From Nocardia cyriacigeorgica (GTDB lineage Bacteria; Actinomycetota; Actinomycetes; Mycobacteriales; Mycobacteriaceae): 64,000 bases of DNA. The notes beneath the pieces are model-generated. The model was not told the DNA's origin, ran no database searches, and worked only from the letters and a program-made list of their open reading frames with translations. The stretch lies in assembly GCF_005863245.1 (NCBI RefSeq), contig NZ_VBUT01000008.1, positions 124,001 through 188,000 on the forward strand. Reading direction: 5' to 3'. A program made the position numbers and the translations under genes. Below, piece by piece: positions 35,102-43,359 of the stretch. Position 1 is the first letter of the stretch; each line of letters begins with the position of its first letter.

Positions 35102-35347
35102 ATGATGTCTTCGAACAAGATGTCTCCAAGTGGTGGCGGTTCGCCACAGGGACAACCCGTGCTCGGCGGAGGAACACAGTTCCTCACCGTCGCCGAGGTC
35201 GCGAATCTGATGCGGGTGTCGAAAATGACGGTGTATCGGCTGGTGCACTCGGGTGAGCTACCCGCGGTGCGCGTAGGCCGGTCGTTCCGGGTGCATGCCA
35301 AAGCGGTGCACGAATACCTCGAGACGTCCTACTTCGACGCCGGATGA
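35102..35347 (+). CDS. Excisionase-type helix-turn-helix protein (Rv0500A-like)
   Basis: An 81-residue protein. After a flexible N-terminus the MerR/excisionase-like winged helix spans residues ~25-78: FLTVAEVANLMRVSKMTVYR, LVHSGELPAVRVGRSFRVH. It matches the small DNA-binding protein between proC and bS22 in mycobacteria. The frame is open upstream to 35039, but ATG 35102 is preferred from size and composition. It is not a phage remnant: no integrase or att site is present. It belongs to the same broad family as BldC encoded at 61345. Confidence 0.86.
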   Translation: MMSSNKMSPSGGGSPQGQPVLGGGTQFLTVAEVANLMRVSKMTVYRLVHSGELPAVRVGRSFRVHAKAVHEYLETSYFDAG

Positions 35348-35533
35348 GTCGATTACCGGCGCATGTGTCCGGGCCGGTACGATGGACCCTCGGTTCGTGT
35401 TCACGCACCGCGGCTACCGCATGTTCGTTGGCCCAGGTGGCGCGAACATTGGGAGTGAGGCTTGCCGAGCGACCGGACAGTTGGCGTACGTGAGTGCGTG
35501 CGCGCCGAGTAGAGAGAACGCGAGGAACACCCT

Positions 35534-35635
35534 ATGGGTTCTGTGATCAAGAAGCGCCGTAAGCGCATGTCGAAGAAGAAGCACCGCAAGCTGCTTCGTC
35601 GTACCCGCGTGCAGCGGCGCAAACTCGGCAAGTAA
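35534..35635 (+). CDS. Small ribosomal subunit protein bS22
   Basis: A 33-residue, extremely basic protein ([20 protein letters not shown] and onward; 20 Lys/Arg). It is the AURKAIP1/COX24-domain protein known as Rv0500B/bS22, a component of the small ribosomal subunit in mycobacteria and relatives. ATG 35534 follows a GAGGAAC stretch. Its position after the excisionase-like gene and before the galE2-like gene is conserved. A strong terminator follows 15 bp downstream. Confidence 0.95.
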
Positions 35636-35650
35636 GCGCTGATGACAGCA

Positions 35651-35689
35651 GAAGGGCCCGTCACCGATCAGGTGGCGGGCCCTTCATTT
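35651..35689 (+). terminator. Rho-independent terminator after bS22
   Basis: A GAAGGGCCCG/CGGGCCCTTC 10-bp stem extended by CACC/GGTG, then ATTTT. Confidence 0.9.
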
Positions 35690-35760
35690 TGAAATATTCA
35701 GATTTGAAATCTGGCGTGTTTCCGGTGACTGAAGTCATCGTTAGAAGCCGGTTAAATTTC
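35690..35760. other. AT-rich island with two short palindromes
   Basis: An A/T-rich stretch in an otherwise GC-rich window. CAGATTTGAAATCTG (35699-35713) is a 7+1+7 palindrome, and TGACTGAAGTCA follows near 35726. It sits between the bS22 terminator and the galE2-like gene and probably contains that operon's promoter. Confidence 0.55.
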
Positions 35761-35833
35761 GCGGCGAAGGGTACGGCAGCAGTTAGTCTGGAACGGGAAT
35801 AAATCCGAGGGGGCTCGAAGGTGGGACGGCCCG

Positions 35834-36916
35834 GTGCGTATGGACGTTGAGGCTAGTAGGGGCGCACGATTGCCCGACGTGGTGATGGTGACCGGCGCGG
35901 CCAGGTTCTTCGGTGGCAATGTGGTCTCCCGGCTGGCTCAGGACGAGCGGATCGCGCGCGTCATCGCCGTCGACTCGCTCACCCCCAGCCCCGAGCTGCG
36001 CCGCCGGATGGGCCGGGCCGAATTCATTCGCGCCGATATCCGTAACCCCTTGATCCGCAAAGTGATCGCGGGCAACGACGTCGACACCGTCGTGCACACC
36101 GCGGTGCTGTCTCATCCGCCGGCCGGCGGCAGCCGCGCGGCGATGAAGGATCTCAACGTCCTCGGCGCCATGCAGCTGTTCGCCGTGTGCCAGAAGGCGC
36201 CCGCGGTGCGGCGGGTGGTGCTGCGTTCGTCGTCGGCGGTGTACGGCGGAAGCGCCAAGGACCCGGCGAAATTCACCGAGGAAATGGGCGCCCGCACCCC
36301 GCCCAGCGGCGCATTCGCGCGCGACATGATCGAAATCGAAGGTTTCGTGCGCGGGCTGGCCCGGCGTCGTCCGGATATCGCCGCGCCGATTCTGCGCTTC
36401 GCGCCCATCGTCGGGCCTAGACTGGCGGGGCGTGGCGCCCAGTTCCTGCGTTCGCCGCTGACACCGACGGTGCTCGGCCGCGACGCACGGATGCAGTTGT
36501 TGCACGAAGAAGACGCGGTCGCCGCCTTGGTGCACGCAGCGCTGGGTGCACCCGGAGGAACGTTCAACATCGCAGGCGACGGAGCCTTGGCTCTGTCACA
36601 AGCAGTTCGCCGTGCGGGCCGGGTCGCTATGCCGGTCCCGTGGGCGCTGTTCCGCACCATCGGCCGCTCCCTGATGGGTCCGGTGATGCGCGATTTCAGC
36701 GCCGAACAGCTCGACTACTTCCATTTCGGTTGTGGCCTGGACACCACTCGTATGCGCACCGAGCTCGGATTCGAGCCGCGGTGGACGACGGTACAGGCGT
36801 TCGATGACTTCATCGGGGGCGCAGCGCTGCGGCCCGTCGTCGATCCCTCGTGGATCGATGCCGCGGAACACAAACTGCTCGGCCTGGTAGGGGCCGGTAC
36901 GGGAGCACAAACATGA
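35834..36916 (+). CDS. NAD-dependent epimerase-like protein (Rv0501/GalE2-like)
   Basis: A 360-residue extended-SDR protein with Rossmann motif VVMVTGAARFFGGNVV, an Asp for the NAD ribose (AVDSL), and LRSSSAVYGG where the catalytic Ser/Thr normally sits. The usual catalytic Y-x-x-x-K is not seen: the equivalent segment reads GAFARDMIEIEGF. It is probably an NAD-binding protein without classical epimerase chemistry. M. tuberculosis calls the homologue galE2, but that activity should not be assumed. Starts at GTG 35834. Coupled to the acyltransferase by a 4-bp overlap. Confidence 0.82.
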   Translation: MRMDVEASRGARLPDVVMVTGAARFFGGNVVSRLAQDERIARVIAVDSLTPSPELRRRMGRAEFIRADIRNPLIRKVIAGNDVDTVVHTAVLSHPPAGGSRAAMKDLNVLGAMQLFAVCQKAPAVRRVVLRSSSAVYGGSAKDPAKFTEEMGARTPPSGAFARDMIEIEGFVRGLARRRPDIAAPILRFAPIVGPRLAGRGAQFLRSPLTPTVLGRDARMQLLHEEDAVAALVHAALGAPGGTFNIAGDGALALSQAVRRAGRVAMPVPWALFRTIGRSLMGPVMRDFSAEQLDYFHFGCGLDTTRMRTELGFEPRWTTVQAFDDFIGGAALRPVVDPSWIDAAEHKLLGLVGAGTGAQT

Positions 36917-37923
36917 ACGACGTAGCGAAAGTCATTCAGCTGCACGACCTCGCCGTGGAACCACGGCCACGACCCGCGCCACGAGAGTGGAGCGCTCCGG
37001 TGCCCACCGTGACGTCGCTGACCGATCGGCTGGCCGCCGCCGCGCCCGCCGCACCGCAATCACTGGCGGAGCTGATGCGCGGCGCGCTCGGCAAGCAGAT
37101 CAGCAAGACCGCCGAATTCGCTCGCCGCAGGCTCACCGGCGACTATCAGGTCGACGAATTCGGTTTCGACGAGCATCTGCTCGAATCGGTGATCCTGCCC
37201 GCACTGCGCCCGCTGTCGGACTACTGGTTCCGGGTGCAGGTCAGCGGCATGGAGAACATCCCGGAGGTGGGTGGCGCGCTGATCGTGTCCAACCACGCGG
37301 GCACCGTTCCGCTGGACGGGCTCATGCTCCAGCTCGCCATCCACGACCACCACCCGAAACAGCGCGCACTACGCCTGCTGGCCGCCGATCTGGTCTTCGA
37401 GACGCCGGTACTCGGCGTGCTGGCCCGCAAGGCCGGGCACACCCTGGCCTGCCGCCCCGATGCCGAGCGGCTGCTGCGCACCGGTGAGCTGACAGGCGTG
37501 TTCCCCGAAGGGTTCAAGGGCGTCGGCAAGAACTACGCCGACCGGTACAAGCTGCAACGGTTCGGTCGCGGCGGATTCGTGGCCGCCGCCGTGCGCACCG
37601 GGGTGCCGATCATTCCGTGCTCGATCGTCGGATCCGAGGAGATCTACCCCAAGCTCGCCGATATCAAGCCGTTGGCGCGGCTGCTCGGGCTGCCCTACTT
37701 CCCGGTGACGCCGCTGTTCCCGCACCTGGGCCTGCTCGGCGCGATGCCGCTGCCGTCGAAGTGGTACATCGAATTCGGCAAGCCCATCGCCACCACCGAA
37801 TACGAGCCCGAGGCCGCCGACGACCCGATGACGATGTTCGAGGTCACCGACCAGGTCCGCGAAACCATCCAGCAGACCCTCTACAAGCTGCTCACCAAAC
37901 GCCGCAACCCGTTCACGGGGTAA
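36913..37923 (+). CDS. PlsC-like lysophospholipid acyltransferase (Rv0502-like)
   Basis: A 336-residue acyltransferase. After ~85 N-terminal residues, the PlsC domain shows the catalytic N/H-x4-D box SNHAGTVPLDG, then CRPDAERLL, the acceptor-phosphate motif GVFPEGFKGVGK and VPIIPCSIVGSEEIYP. The family transfers acyl groups to glycerophospholipids or related lipids at the membrane. ATG 36913 overlaps the previous stop (ATGA). Convergent with the serB1-like gene across a terminator. Confidence 0.9.
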   Translation: MNDVAKVIQLHDLAVEPRPRPAPREWSAPVPTVTSLTDRLAAAAPAAPQSLAELMRGALGKQISKTAEFARRRLTGDYQVDEFGFDEHLLESVILPALRPLSDYWFRVQVSGMENIPEVGGALIVSNHAGTVPLDGLMLQLAIHDHHPKQRALRLLAADLVFETPVLGVLARKAGHTLACRPDAERLLRTGELTGVFPEGFKGVGKNYADRYKLQRFGRGGFVAAAVRTGVPIIPCSIVGSEEIYPKLADIKPLARLLGLPYFPVTPLFPHLGLLGAMPLPSKWYIEFGKPIATTEYEPEAADDPMTMFEVTDQVRETIQQTLYKLLTKRRNPFTG

Positions 37924-37939
37924 CACAGGCTGTCGAATG

Positions 37940-37969
37940 CCGGGCGGACTCCGAATTGGGTCCGCCCGG
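37940..37969. terminator. Bidirectional terminator between convergent genes
   Basis: A CCGGGCGGAC/GTCCGCCCGG 10-bp stem with a 10-base loop. It is flanked by the stops of the acyltransferase (37923) and the phosphatase (37972). Confidence 0.75.
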
Positions 37970-37971
37970 TG

Positions 37972-39006
37972 TCAGTGCAGATCCCGGCGCCGGGTGATCG
38001 CCGCCGCCACCGCACCACCGGCCGCCCCGAGCGCCAGCGCCGTCGGCACGCCGATCTTGGCGGCCTTGCGTCCGGTGCGGAAATCACGGATCTCCCAGCC
38101 GCGGTTCTTGGCGACCTCACGCAGATCCGAATCCGGGTTGATCGCGACCGCCGTGCCGACCAGCGACAGCATCGGCACATCGTTGTGGCTGTCGGAATAG
38201 GCGGTGCAGCGCTTGAGGTTGAGGCCCTCGCGGATGGCGAGAGTGCGCACCGCGTGTGCCTTACCCAGTCCGTGCAGGATGTCGCCGACCAGGCGGCCGG
38301 TGAACTTGCCGTCCACACTCTCGGCGACCGTGCCGAGCGCACCGGTGAGCCCGAGCCGCTTGGCGATCACCTGCGCCAGCTCCACCGGCGTCGCGGTGAC
38401 CAGCCAGACCTGCTGGCCGGCATCCAGATGCATCTGCGCCAGCGCCCTGGTGCCCGGCCAGATCTTGTCGGCGATGATCTCGTCGTAGATCTCCTCACCG
38501 AGCGCGGCCAGCTCCGCGGTGGAGCGGCCCGCGATGAATTCGAGCGCCTTTTCCTTGCCGGAGGCCATATCGGTGCTGTTTTCTTTGCCGGTCACCCGGA
38601 ATTTCACCTGTTTCCAGGCGATATCGACCAGATCCGAGGTCTTGAAGTATTTGCGAGCGGCCAGCCCGCGCGCGAAATGCACGATGGAGGCGCCCTGCAC
38701 CATGGTGTTGTCGACATCGAAAAACGCCGCCGCCGTCAGATCCCGCGGAACCTCCGGCCCCTCGGTCTGCTCCTCGGCCGCCGAAGCCAACTCCGCGTCG
38801 TGCAGCGCCAGCGCTGCGTCCGCACTGGCCTCACCCGCCAGATTGGCCCGCAGCTCCTCCTCGCTCGGGCCGAACGGGCTGCGCGAGATGCGGGCGAGCT
38901 GATCGGTCAGGCCCTGGCCGAGCGGGCCCAGGTTCCACCGCGCCGGAAACTCGCCGAACCGCCCCGCGATGAATCCGGTCCTCGCCACCCTCGATCGTTC
39001 CGGCAC
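37972..39006 (-). CDS. serB: HAD-family phosphatase (SerB1-like)
   Basis: A 344-residue HAD-IB hydrolase. Motif I is AAFFDVDNTMVQG with the Asp nucleophile, motif II VWLVTATPVELA, and motif III YSDSHNDVPMLSLVG. A hydrophobic C-terminal stretch (VPTALALGAAGGAVAAAI) suggests a membrane-proximal tail. The family includes phosphoserine phosphatase; M. tuberculosis Rv0505c is called SerB1, but substrate proof is uncertain. The GTG at 39006 has GGAGG exactly five bases upstream. The frame stays open to a TTG at 39072 without a ribosome binding site. Confidence 0.88.
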   Translation of the reverse strand: MPERSRVARTGFIAGRFGEFPARWNLGPLGQGLTDQLARISRSPFGPSEEELRANLAGEASADAALALHDAELASAAEEQTEGPEVPRDLTAAAFFDVDNTMVQGASIVHFARGLAARKYFKTSDLVDIAWKQVKFRVTGKENSTDMASGKEKALEFIAGRSTAELAALGEEIYDEIIADKIWPGTRALAQMHLDAGQQVWLVTATPVELAQVIAKRLGLTGALGTVAESVDGKFTGRLVGDILHGLGKAHAVRTLAIREGLNLKRCTAYSDSHNDVPMLSLVGTAVAINPDSDLREVAKNRGWEIRDFRTGRKAAKIGVPTALALGAAGGAVAAAITRRRDLH

Positions 39007-39269
39007 CAGTACCTCCGCCCGTCGCGCTCTGCCGAACCGGCGGTCTCCCGAGGCCCCTGCGTGGTTACGCAAGCTGACGCCTCCGGGCCCGTCGCTCGAC
39101 CGCTGTTATGGTCCGCGCCTGACCAGGCCCTGCGAGGTGGCACATTCCACCGCCGCCCGGCCGTGACCTGCCAGGCGCAAGCCACGTCCAACAGTAACCG
39201 GATTCCGCCCTCGTGACCCCAGGACCGTGCGCAGTCGCACTGGCGTGGCGAGGGGATTTAATAACCTTC

Positions 39270-39554
39270 ATGACCAATCCCACAGAAAGCGCCGCATCCG
39301 ATGCATTGCCATCGGTCACCCTGCTGACCAGGGCGGGGTGCGGAATGTGCGCAATCGCACTCGAACAGTTGCGGACGATCTGCGCCGATTACGGAATCGA
39401 GGTCGGCACCGTCGACGTCGACGAGGCCGCCGCCACCGACCCTGGCCTGCGCGCCGAATACGGCGACCGGCTTCCTGTGGTGCTGCTCAACGGTCGTGAG
39501 CACAGCTATTTCGACGTCGACGAACCCCGATTGCGAGCCGACCTGAGCCGATGA
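39270..39554 (+). CDS. Glutaredoxin-like protein (Rv0508-like)
   Basis: A 94-residue thioredoxin-fold protein with redox motif CGMC in TLLTRAGCGMCAIAL and the cis-Pro region RLPVVLLNGREH. It is of the DUF836/glutaredoxin-2 type common before rex-hemA in this order. ATG 39270 is chosen; GAGGGG lies 14 bases upstream. In M. tuberculosis, mmpS2 and mmpL2 separate it from serB1; here they are missing. Confidence 0.88.
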   Translation: MTNPTESAASDALPSVTLLTRAGCGMCAIALEQLRTICADYGIEVGTVDVDEAAATDPGLRAEYGDRLPVVLLNGREHSYFDVDEPRLRADLSR

Positions 39555-39816
39555 TCGGCGCGCCGAGCGGCGCTGTGCTGGTCGCGGGGGAAAATGAGGC
39601 CAATTTCACCGACTTTGTGCAGGGCTTCACAAGCGGTTACGGTGGTGGCACGCGACCCGCGGGCCGAGGATTCTCGAGAGCCTTCTCGAGCAGCGTTCTC
39701 GAGTGTGCCGGCGCGCGGTGAATCAACCCGACATTCGATCCCGTCACCGGAGCAGCCCGGGACGGAGGTCACAGACGAACCGGACCTGACTTCAGGACGG
39801 GCGAGGAGCCGAGGAC

Positions 39817-40848
39817 GTGACAGAGCACCATGAGGCGCCGGGTGGCGCCTCCAAAGCTCTGCGGTCGAGCGACGGGCCCGAAGGCGGCAGCTCGCGGAAC
39901 CACGAGGCCGCCAATCGTACCCACAAGGACATTCCGCAGGCGACGGTGGCGCGGCTGGCCACCTACCTCCGAGTCCTCGCCATGTTGGCCGACGACGGTG
40001 TGCTCATCGTATCGAGTGAGGAACTCGCTGTCGCGGCGGGTGTCAATTCCGCGAAGCTGCGCAAGGACCTGTCGTTCCTCGGTCCCAACGGTGTTCGCGG
40101 TGTCGGCTACGACGTCGCCAAGCTGCGGACCAGGATCGAAGATGTGCTCGGCCTGTCCGAGGGGCACCGCGTCGTGCTGGTCGGCGCGGGAAATCTCGGC
40201 AGCGCCCTGGTCGGCTACGGCGGCTTCCGGCGTCGCGGCTTCACCGTGGTCGGCCTGTTCGACAACGATCCCGCGGTGATCGGGCGCACGGTGTCGGGCC
40301 TGCGGGTACGTGACGCGGCCGAACTCGACGCGGCCATCGCCACCCTCGAACCCACCATCGCCGTCATCGCGGTCCCCGACGACGCCGCCCAGCAGGTCTG
40401 CGACGCGCTGGTCGCGGCCGGACTGCAATCGATTCTGAGCTTCGCCCCCTGTGAGCTGGAGGTACCGGCCACGGTCGAGGTGCGCCGGGTCGATCTGGCC
40501 GTCGAGATGCAGATGCTGTCGTTCGAGCGGGTGCGCAACGCCGAGGTCGACCGGTGGCCGAGCGACGGGCACGGAGGCGGCAGCGAGCGTAACCACGGAG
40601 GGCCCCGGGAGGCCACCGATTCGATACAGCCCGCGGCGGTCGGCGAGCGCGGCGACTCGATCCCGGTCGCCCATGCGCTCGGCTCCGGGCGGGTCGCCCG
40701 CCGGGCGGCCAATACCCATCCGCAGCCCGCTCACCCCGGCCGCGCCCACCCGGCGGCGGCCACACAGCATCCGGCAACCCCGCAGCATCCGGCAACCTCG
40801 CATTCGGCAACGGAGCCAACCAGCAAGGGATCGGTGGTCACACCATGA
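39817..40848 (+). CDS. rex: Redox-sensing transcriptional repressor Rex
   Basis: A 343-residue Rex, about 110-120 longer than typical. The winged-helix DNA-binding domain runs about residues 35-110 (QATVARLATYLRVLAML, NSAKLRKDLSFLG), followed by the NAD(H)-binding Rossmann domain (HRVVLVGAGNLGSALVGYGG) and its C-terminal swap helix. Beyond residue ~245 is a disordered His/Pro/Ala-rich tail with repeated HPAT motifs. Rex senses the NADH/NAD ratio and represses respiratory genes. GTG 39817 is used. The stop overlaps hemA by 4 bp. The N- and C-terminal extensions both contain the dispersed GGCAGC repeat. Confidence 0.95.
   Translation: MTEHHEAPGGASKALRSSDGPEGGSSRNHEAANRTHKDIPQATVARLATYLRVLAMLADDGVLIVSSEELAVAAGVNSAKLRKDLSFLGPNGVRGVGYDVAKLRTRIEDVLGLSEGHRVVLVGAGNLGSALVGYGGFRRRGFTVVGLFDNDPAVIGRTVSGLRVRDAAELDAAIATLEPTIAVIAVPDDAAQQVCDALVAAGLQSILSFAPCELEVPATVEVRRVDLAVEMQMLSFERVRNAEVDRWPSDGHGGGSERNHGGPREATDSIQPAAVGERGDSIPVAHALGSGRVARRAANTHPQPAHPGRAHPAAATQHPATPQHPATSHSATEPTSKGSVVTP
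39866..39909 (+). repeat. Dispersed GGCAGC..AACCACG repeat, copy 1
   Basis: It lies inside the N-terminal extension of rex. The core GGCGGCAGCTCGCGGAACCA (39883-39902) is nearly identical in layout to copy 2 (40561-40604). Confidence 0.6.
40561..40604 (+). repeat. Dispersed GGCAGC..AACCACG repeat, copy 2
   Basis: It lies at the start of the C-terminal extension of rex, with core GGCGGCAGCGAGCGTAACCA (40576-40595). It begins AGCGACGGGC like copy 1. Confidence 0.6.
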
Positions 40849-42248
40849 GTGTTCTTCTCGTCGGCATCTCCCATCGCAGTGCGCCGGTCTCCGTGCTGGA
40901 GAAGGTCGCGATCACCGACGCCGACCGGCCCAAGCTGATCGACCGGTTGCTCACCTCGAGCCACGTCTCCGAGGCGATGATCGTCTCCACCTGCAACCGC
41001 GTCGAGGTGTACGCCGTGGTCGACGCCTTCCACGGCGGACTCGCCGAGGTGGGCGACCTGCTGACCAAACACTCCGGGCTGCCGCTGCCCGATCTGACCA
41101 AGCACGCCTACGTCCGCTACAGCGAGGCCGCGGCCGAGCACCTGTTCGCGGTCTCCAGTGGCCTGGACTCGATGGTGATCGGCGAGCAGCAGGTGCTCAG
41201 CCAGATCCGCAGCGCCTACGCCACCGCCGACGCCCAGCAGGCCGTCGGGCGCACCCTGCACGAGTTGGCCCAGCACGCGCTGCGGGTCGGCAAGCGGGTG
41301 CATTCGGAGACCGGGATCGATCGCGCGGGCGCCTCGGTGGTGTCGGTCGCACTCGACCGCGCCGGCGCCGTGCTCGGACCGCTCGCCGGACGCACCGCTG
41401 TGGTGGTCGGTGCCGGTGCGATGGGCGGGCTCGCGGTCGCGCATCTTTCGCGGGCCGGCATCGGGCGCATCGTCGTCGTCAACCGGACCATGGAGCGGGC
41501 CCAGCGGCTCGCTGCCACCGCGGGCACGCACGGCGTCGACGCCGAGGCGATGGAGTTGTCGCGGCTGCCCGAGGCCATGGCGGCCGCCGACGTGGTGGTC
41601 ACCTGTACCGGCGCGGTCGGCGCGGTGGTCAACCTGGCCGATACGCACACCGCGCTGGCCGCTCGTGATCGCGCGGGCGAACGTCCGCTGGTGTTCTGCG
41701 ATCTCGGCCTGCCCCGCGATGTGGAGCACGCGGTGGCCGGGCTGCCCGGCGTCACCGTCATCGATATCGAGACCTTGCAGCGCGATCCCGCCGCGGGCGC
41801 GGCCGCCGACGACACCGTGGCCGCCCGCACGATCGTCGCCGACGAACTCGCCAAATACCTGGCCGGGCAGCGGATGGCCGAGGTCACCCCGACCGTCGCC
41901 GCACTGCGTCAGCGGGCCGCCGAAGTGGTGGAAGCCGAACTGATGCGGCTGGATTCGCGCCTGCCCGACCTGGCCGATCCGGAACGCGACGAGGTCGCGC
42001 GCACGGTGCGGCGGGTGGTGGACAAGCTGCTGCACGCGCCGACGGTGCGGGTCAAGCAGCTGGCCTCGACCCCGGGCGGCGACAGCTACGCCGAGGCGCT
42101 ACGCGAATTGTTCGAACTCAAACCCGGTGCGGCGCAGGCGGTTGCCGCGCCCATGGAGATCCACGCGGTCCCGGACGACAGCGAAGTCACCTTGGCCGAC
42201 GATTTCACCGTCGGTCATCTCGGCGACGAAGAGGAGCAGACGGCGTGA
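40845..42248 (+). CDS. hemA: Glutamyl-tRNA reductase
   Basis: A 467-residue enzyme reducing glutamyl-tRNA to glutamate-1-semialdehyde, the first step of C5 heme synthesis. The catalytic cysteine is Cys50 in VSTCNRVEVY. GISHRSAPV opens the protein. The NADPH domain has VVVGAGAMGGLAV, and the C-terminal dimerisation helix (KLLHAPTVRVKQLA) is present. ATG 40845 overlaps the rex stop, so Rex and HemA are co-translated. This ties the heme pathway's entry enzyme to redox sensing. Confidence 0.97.
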   Translation: MSVLLVGISHRSAPVSVLEKVAITDADRPKLIDRLLTSSHVSEAMIVSTCNRVEVYAVVDAFHGGLAEVGDLLTKHSGLPLPDLTKHAYVRYSEAAAEHLFAVSSGLDSMVIGEQQVLSQIRSAYATADAQQAVGRTLHELAQHALRVGKRVHSETGIDRAGASVVSVALDRAGAVLGPLAGRTAVVVGAGAMGGLAVAHLSRAGIGRIVVVNRTMERAQRLAATAGTHGVDAEAMELSRLPEAMAAADVVVTCTGAVGAVVNLADTHTALAARDRAGERPLVFCDLGLPRDVEHAVAGLPGVTVIDIETLQRDPAAGAAADDTVAARTIVADELAKYLAGQRMAEVTPTVAALRQRAAEVVEAELMRLDSRLPDLADPERDEVARTVRRVVDKLLHAPTVRVKQLASTPGGDSYAEALRELFELKPGAAQAVAAPMEIHAVPDDSEVTLADDFTVGHLGDEEEQTA

Positions 42249-42260
42249 GCGGGTCAACGG

Positions 42261-42299
42261 CCGGACGCGGCAGCCTGCGTAACCACGTAGGCCGTCCCG
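42261..42299 (+). repeat. Dispersed GGCAGC..AACCACG repeat, copy 3
   Basis: It lies in the 73-bp gap between hemA and hemC, with core GCGGCAGCCTGCGTAACCAC (42267-42286). It is the only copy outside a reading frame. Confidence 0.55.
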
Positions 42300-42321
42300 T
42301 CCACGCCCAGGAGGAAACGGC

Positions 42322-43359
42322 ATGAATGCTTCGATGACCGCCACTACCCAGTCGGCGTCGGATGTGCGCGCACCGTTGCGAATCGGCACCAGAGGCAGCC
42401 TGCTCGCGCTGACCCAGGCGGGCACCGTGCGCGACGCGCTGATCGCCGCCGGACGGCCCGCGGAGCTGATCGTGGTCAAAACACCCGGCGACCTGTCCTC
42501 CGATCCGGTGGAGAAGATCGGCGTCGGCGTGTTCACCTCCGCGCTGCGCGACGAACTCGCCGCGGGCACCGTCGATATCGCGGTGCACTCCTACAAGGAC
42601 CTGCCGACCGCGCCGGACGAGCGCTTCACCATCGCCGCCATCCCGCAGCGCGCGGATCCGCGCGACGCCCTCGTCGCCCGCGACGGCCTGGTGCTCGGTG
42701 AACTGCCCGTCGGTTCGGTGGTCGGCACCTCGGCCCCGCGCCGCGGCGCCCAGTTGCGCGCGCTCGGCCTCGGTTTGGAGATCGTGCCGCTGCGCGGCAA
42801 CCTCGACTCCCGGTTACGCAAGGTCAGCGAGGGCGAACTCGACGCGATCGTGGTGGCCCGCGCCGGGCTCTCCCGCATCGGCCGCCTCGACGCGGTGACC
42901 GAGGCCCTCGAACCCGTGCAGATGCTGCCCGCCCCCGCTCAGGGCGCCCTCGCCGTGGAATGCCGCAGCGACGACGCCGAACTGATCGAGCTGCTCACCA
43001 CGCTCGACGACGCCGCCACCCGCGCCGCCGTGATCGCCGAACGGGCACTGCTGGCCGAACTCGAGGCCGGCTGTACCGCGCCGGTCGGCGCGATCGCCGA
43101 GGTGGTCGAATCCCTCGACGACGACGGTCGCATCGTCGAGGAACTCTCGCTGCGCGGCTGCGCGGCTGCCATCGACGGCTCCGACGTGCTGCGCGCGTCG
43201 GTGGTGGGTGCGCCCGCTGATGCCGCCGAATTGGGGCGGGCGCTGGCCCGCGAGCTGCTGGAGCTCGGTGCGCGCGAATTGCTCGCCGCCGAACCCGCCC
43301 CGGTAGCGGCCGCCCCCACAGACGTCACCGATCCCAGTCCAATGGAGAACAACCGATGA
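42322..43359 (+). CDS. hemC: Hydroxymethylbilane synthase
   Basis: A 345-residue porphobilinogen deaminase that polymerises four porphobilinogens. The substrate loops RIGTRGSLLALTQA and HSYKDLPTA are present, as is the Arg-rich TSAPRRGAQLRAL. The dipyrromethane cofactor attaches to Cys251 in LEAGCTAPVGA. An Ala/Pro-rich C-terminal tail is longer than usual. ATG 42322 has AGGAGG upstream. Its stop overlaps the hemD start by 4 bp. Confidence 0.97.
   Translation: MNASMTATTQSASDVRAPLRIGTRGSLLALTQAGTVRDALIAAGRPAELIVVKTPGDLSSDPVEKIGVGVFTSALRDELAAGTVDIAVHSYKDLPTAPDERFTIAAIPQRADPRDALVARDGLVLGELPVGSVVGTSAPRRGAQLRALGLGLEIVPLRGNLDSRLRKVSEGELDAIVVARAGLSRIGRLDAVTEALEPVQMLPAPAQGALAVECRSDDAELIELLTTLDDAATRAAVIAERALLAELEAGCTAPVGAIAEVVESLDDDGRIVEELSLRGCAAAIDGSDVLRASVVGAPADAAELGRALARELLELGARELLAAEPAPVAAAPTDVTDPSPMENNR

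Noticed and set aside
35102..35347. Excisionase-like gene as evidence of a prophage or integrative element
   Set aside because: It is the conserved Rv0500A-type gene in its usual place; no integrase, att repeats or phage genes are nearby.
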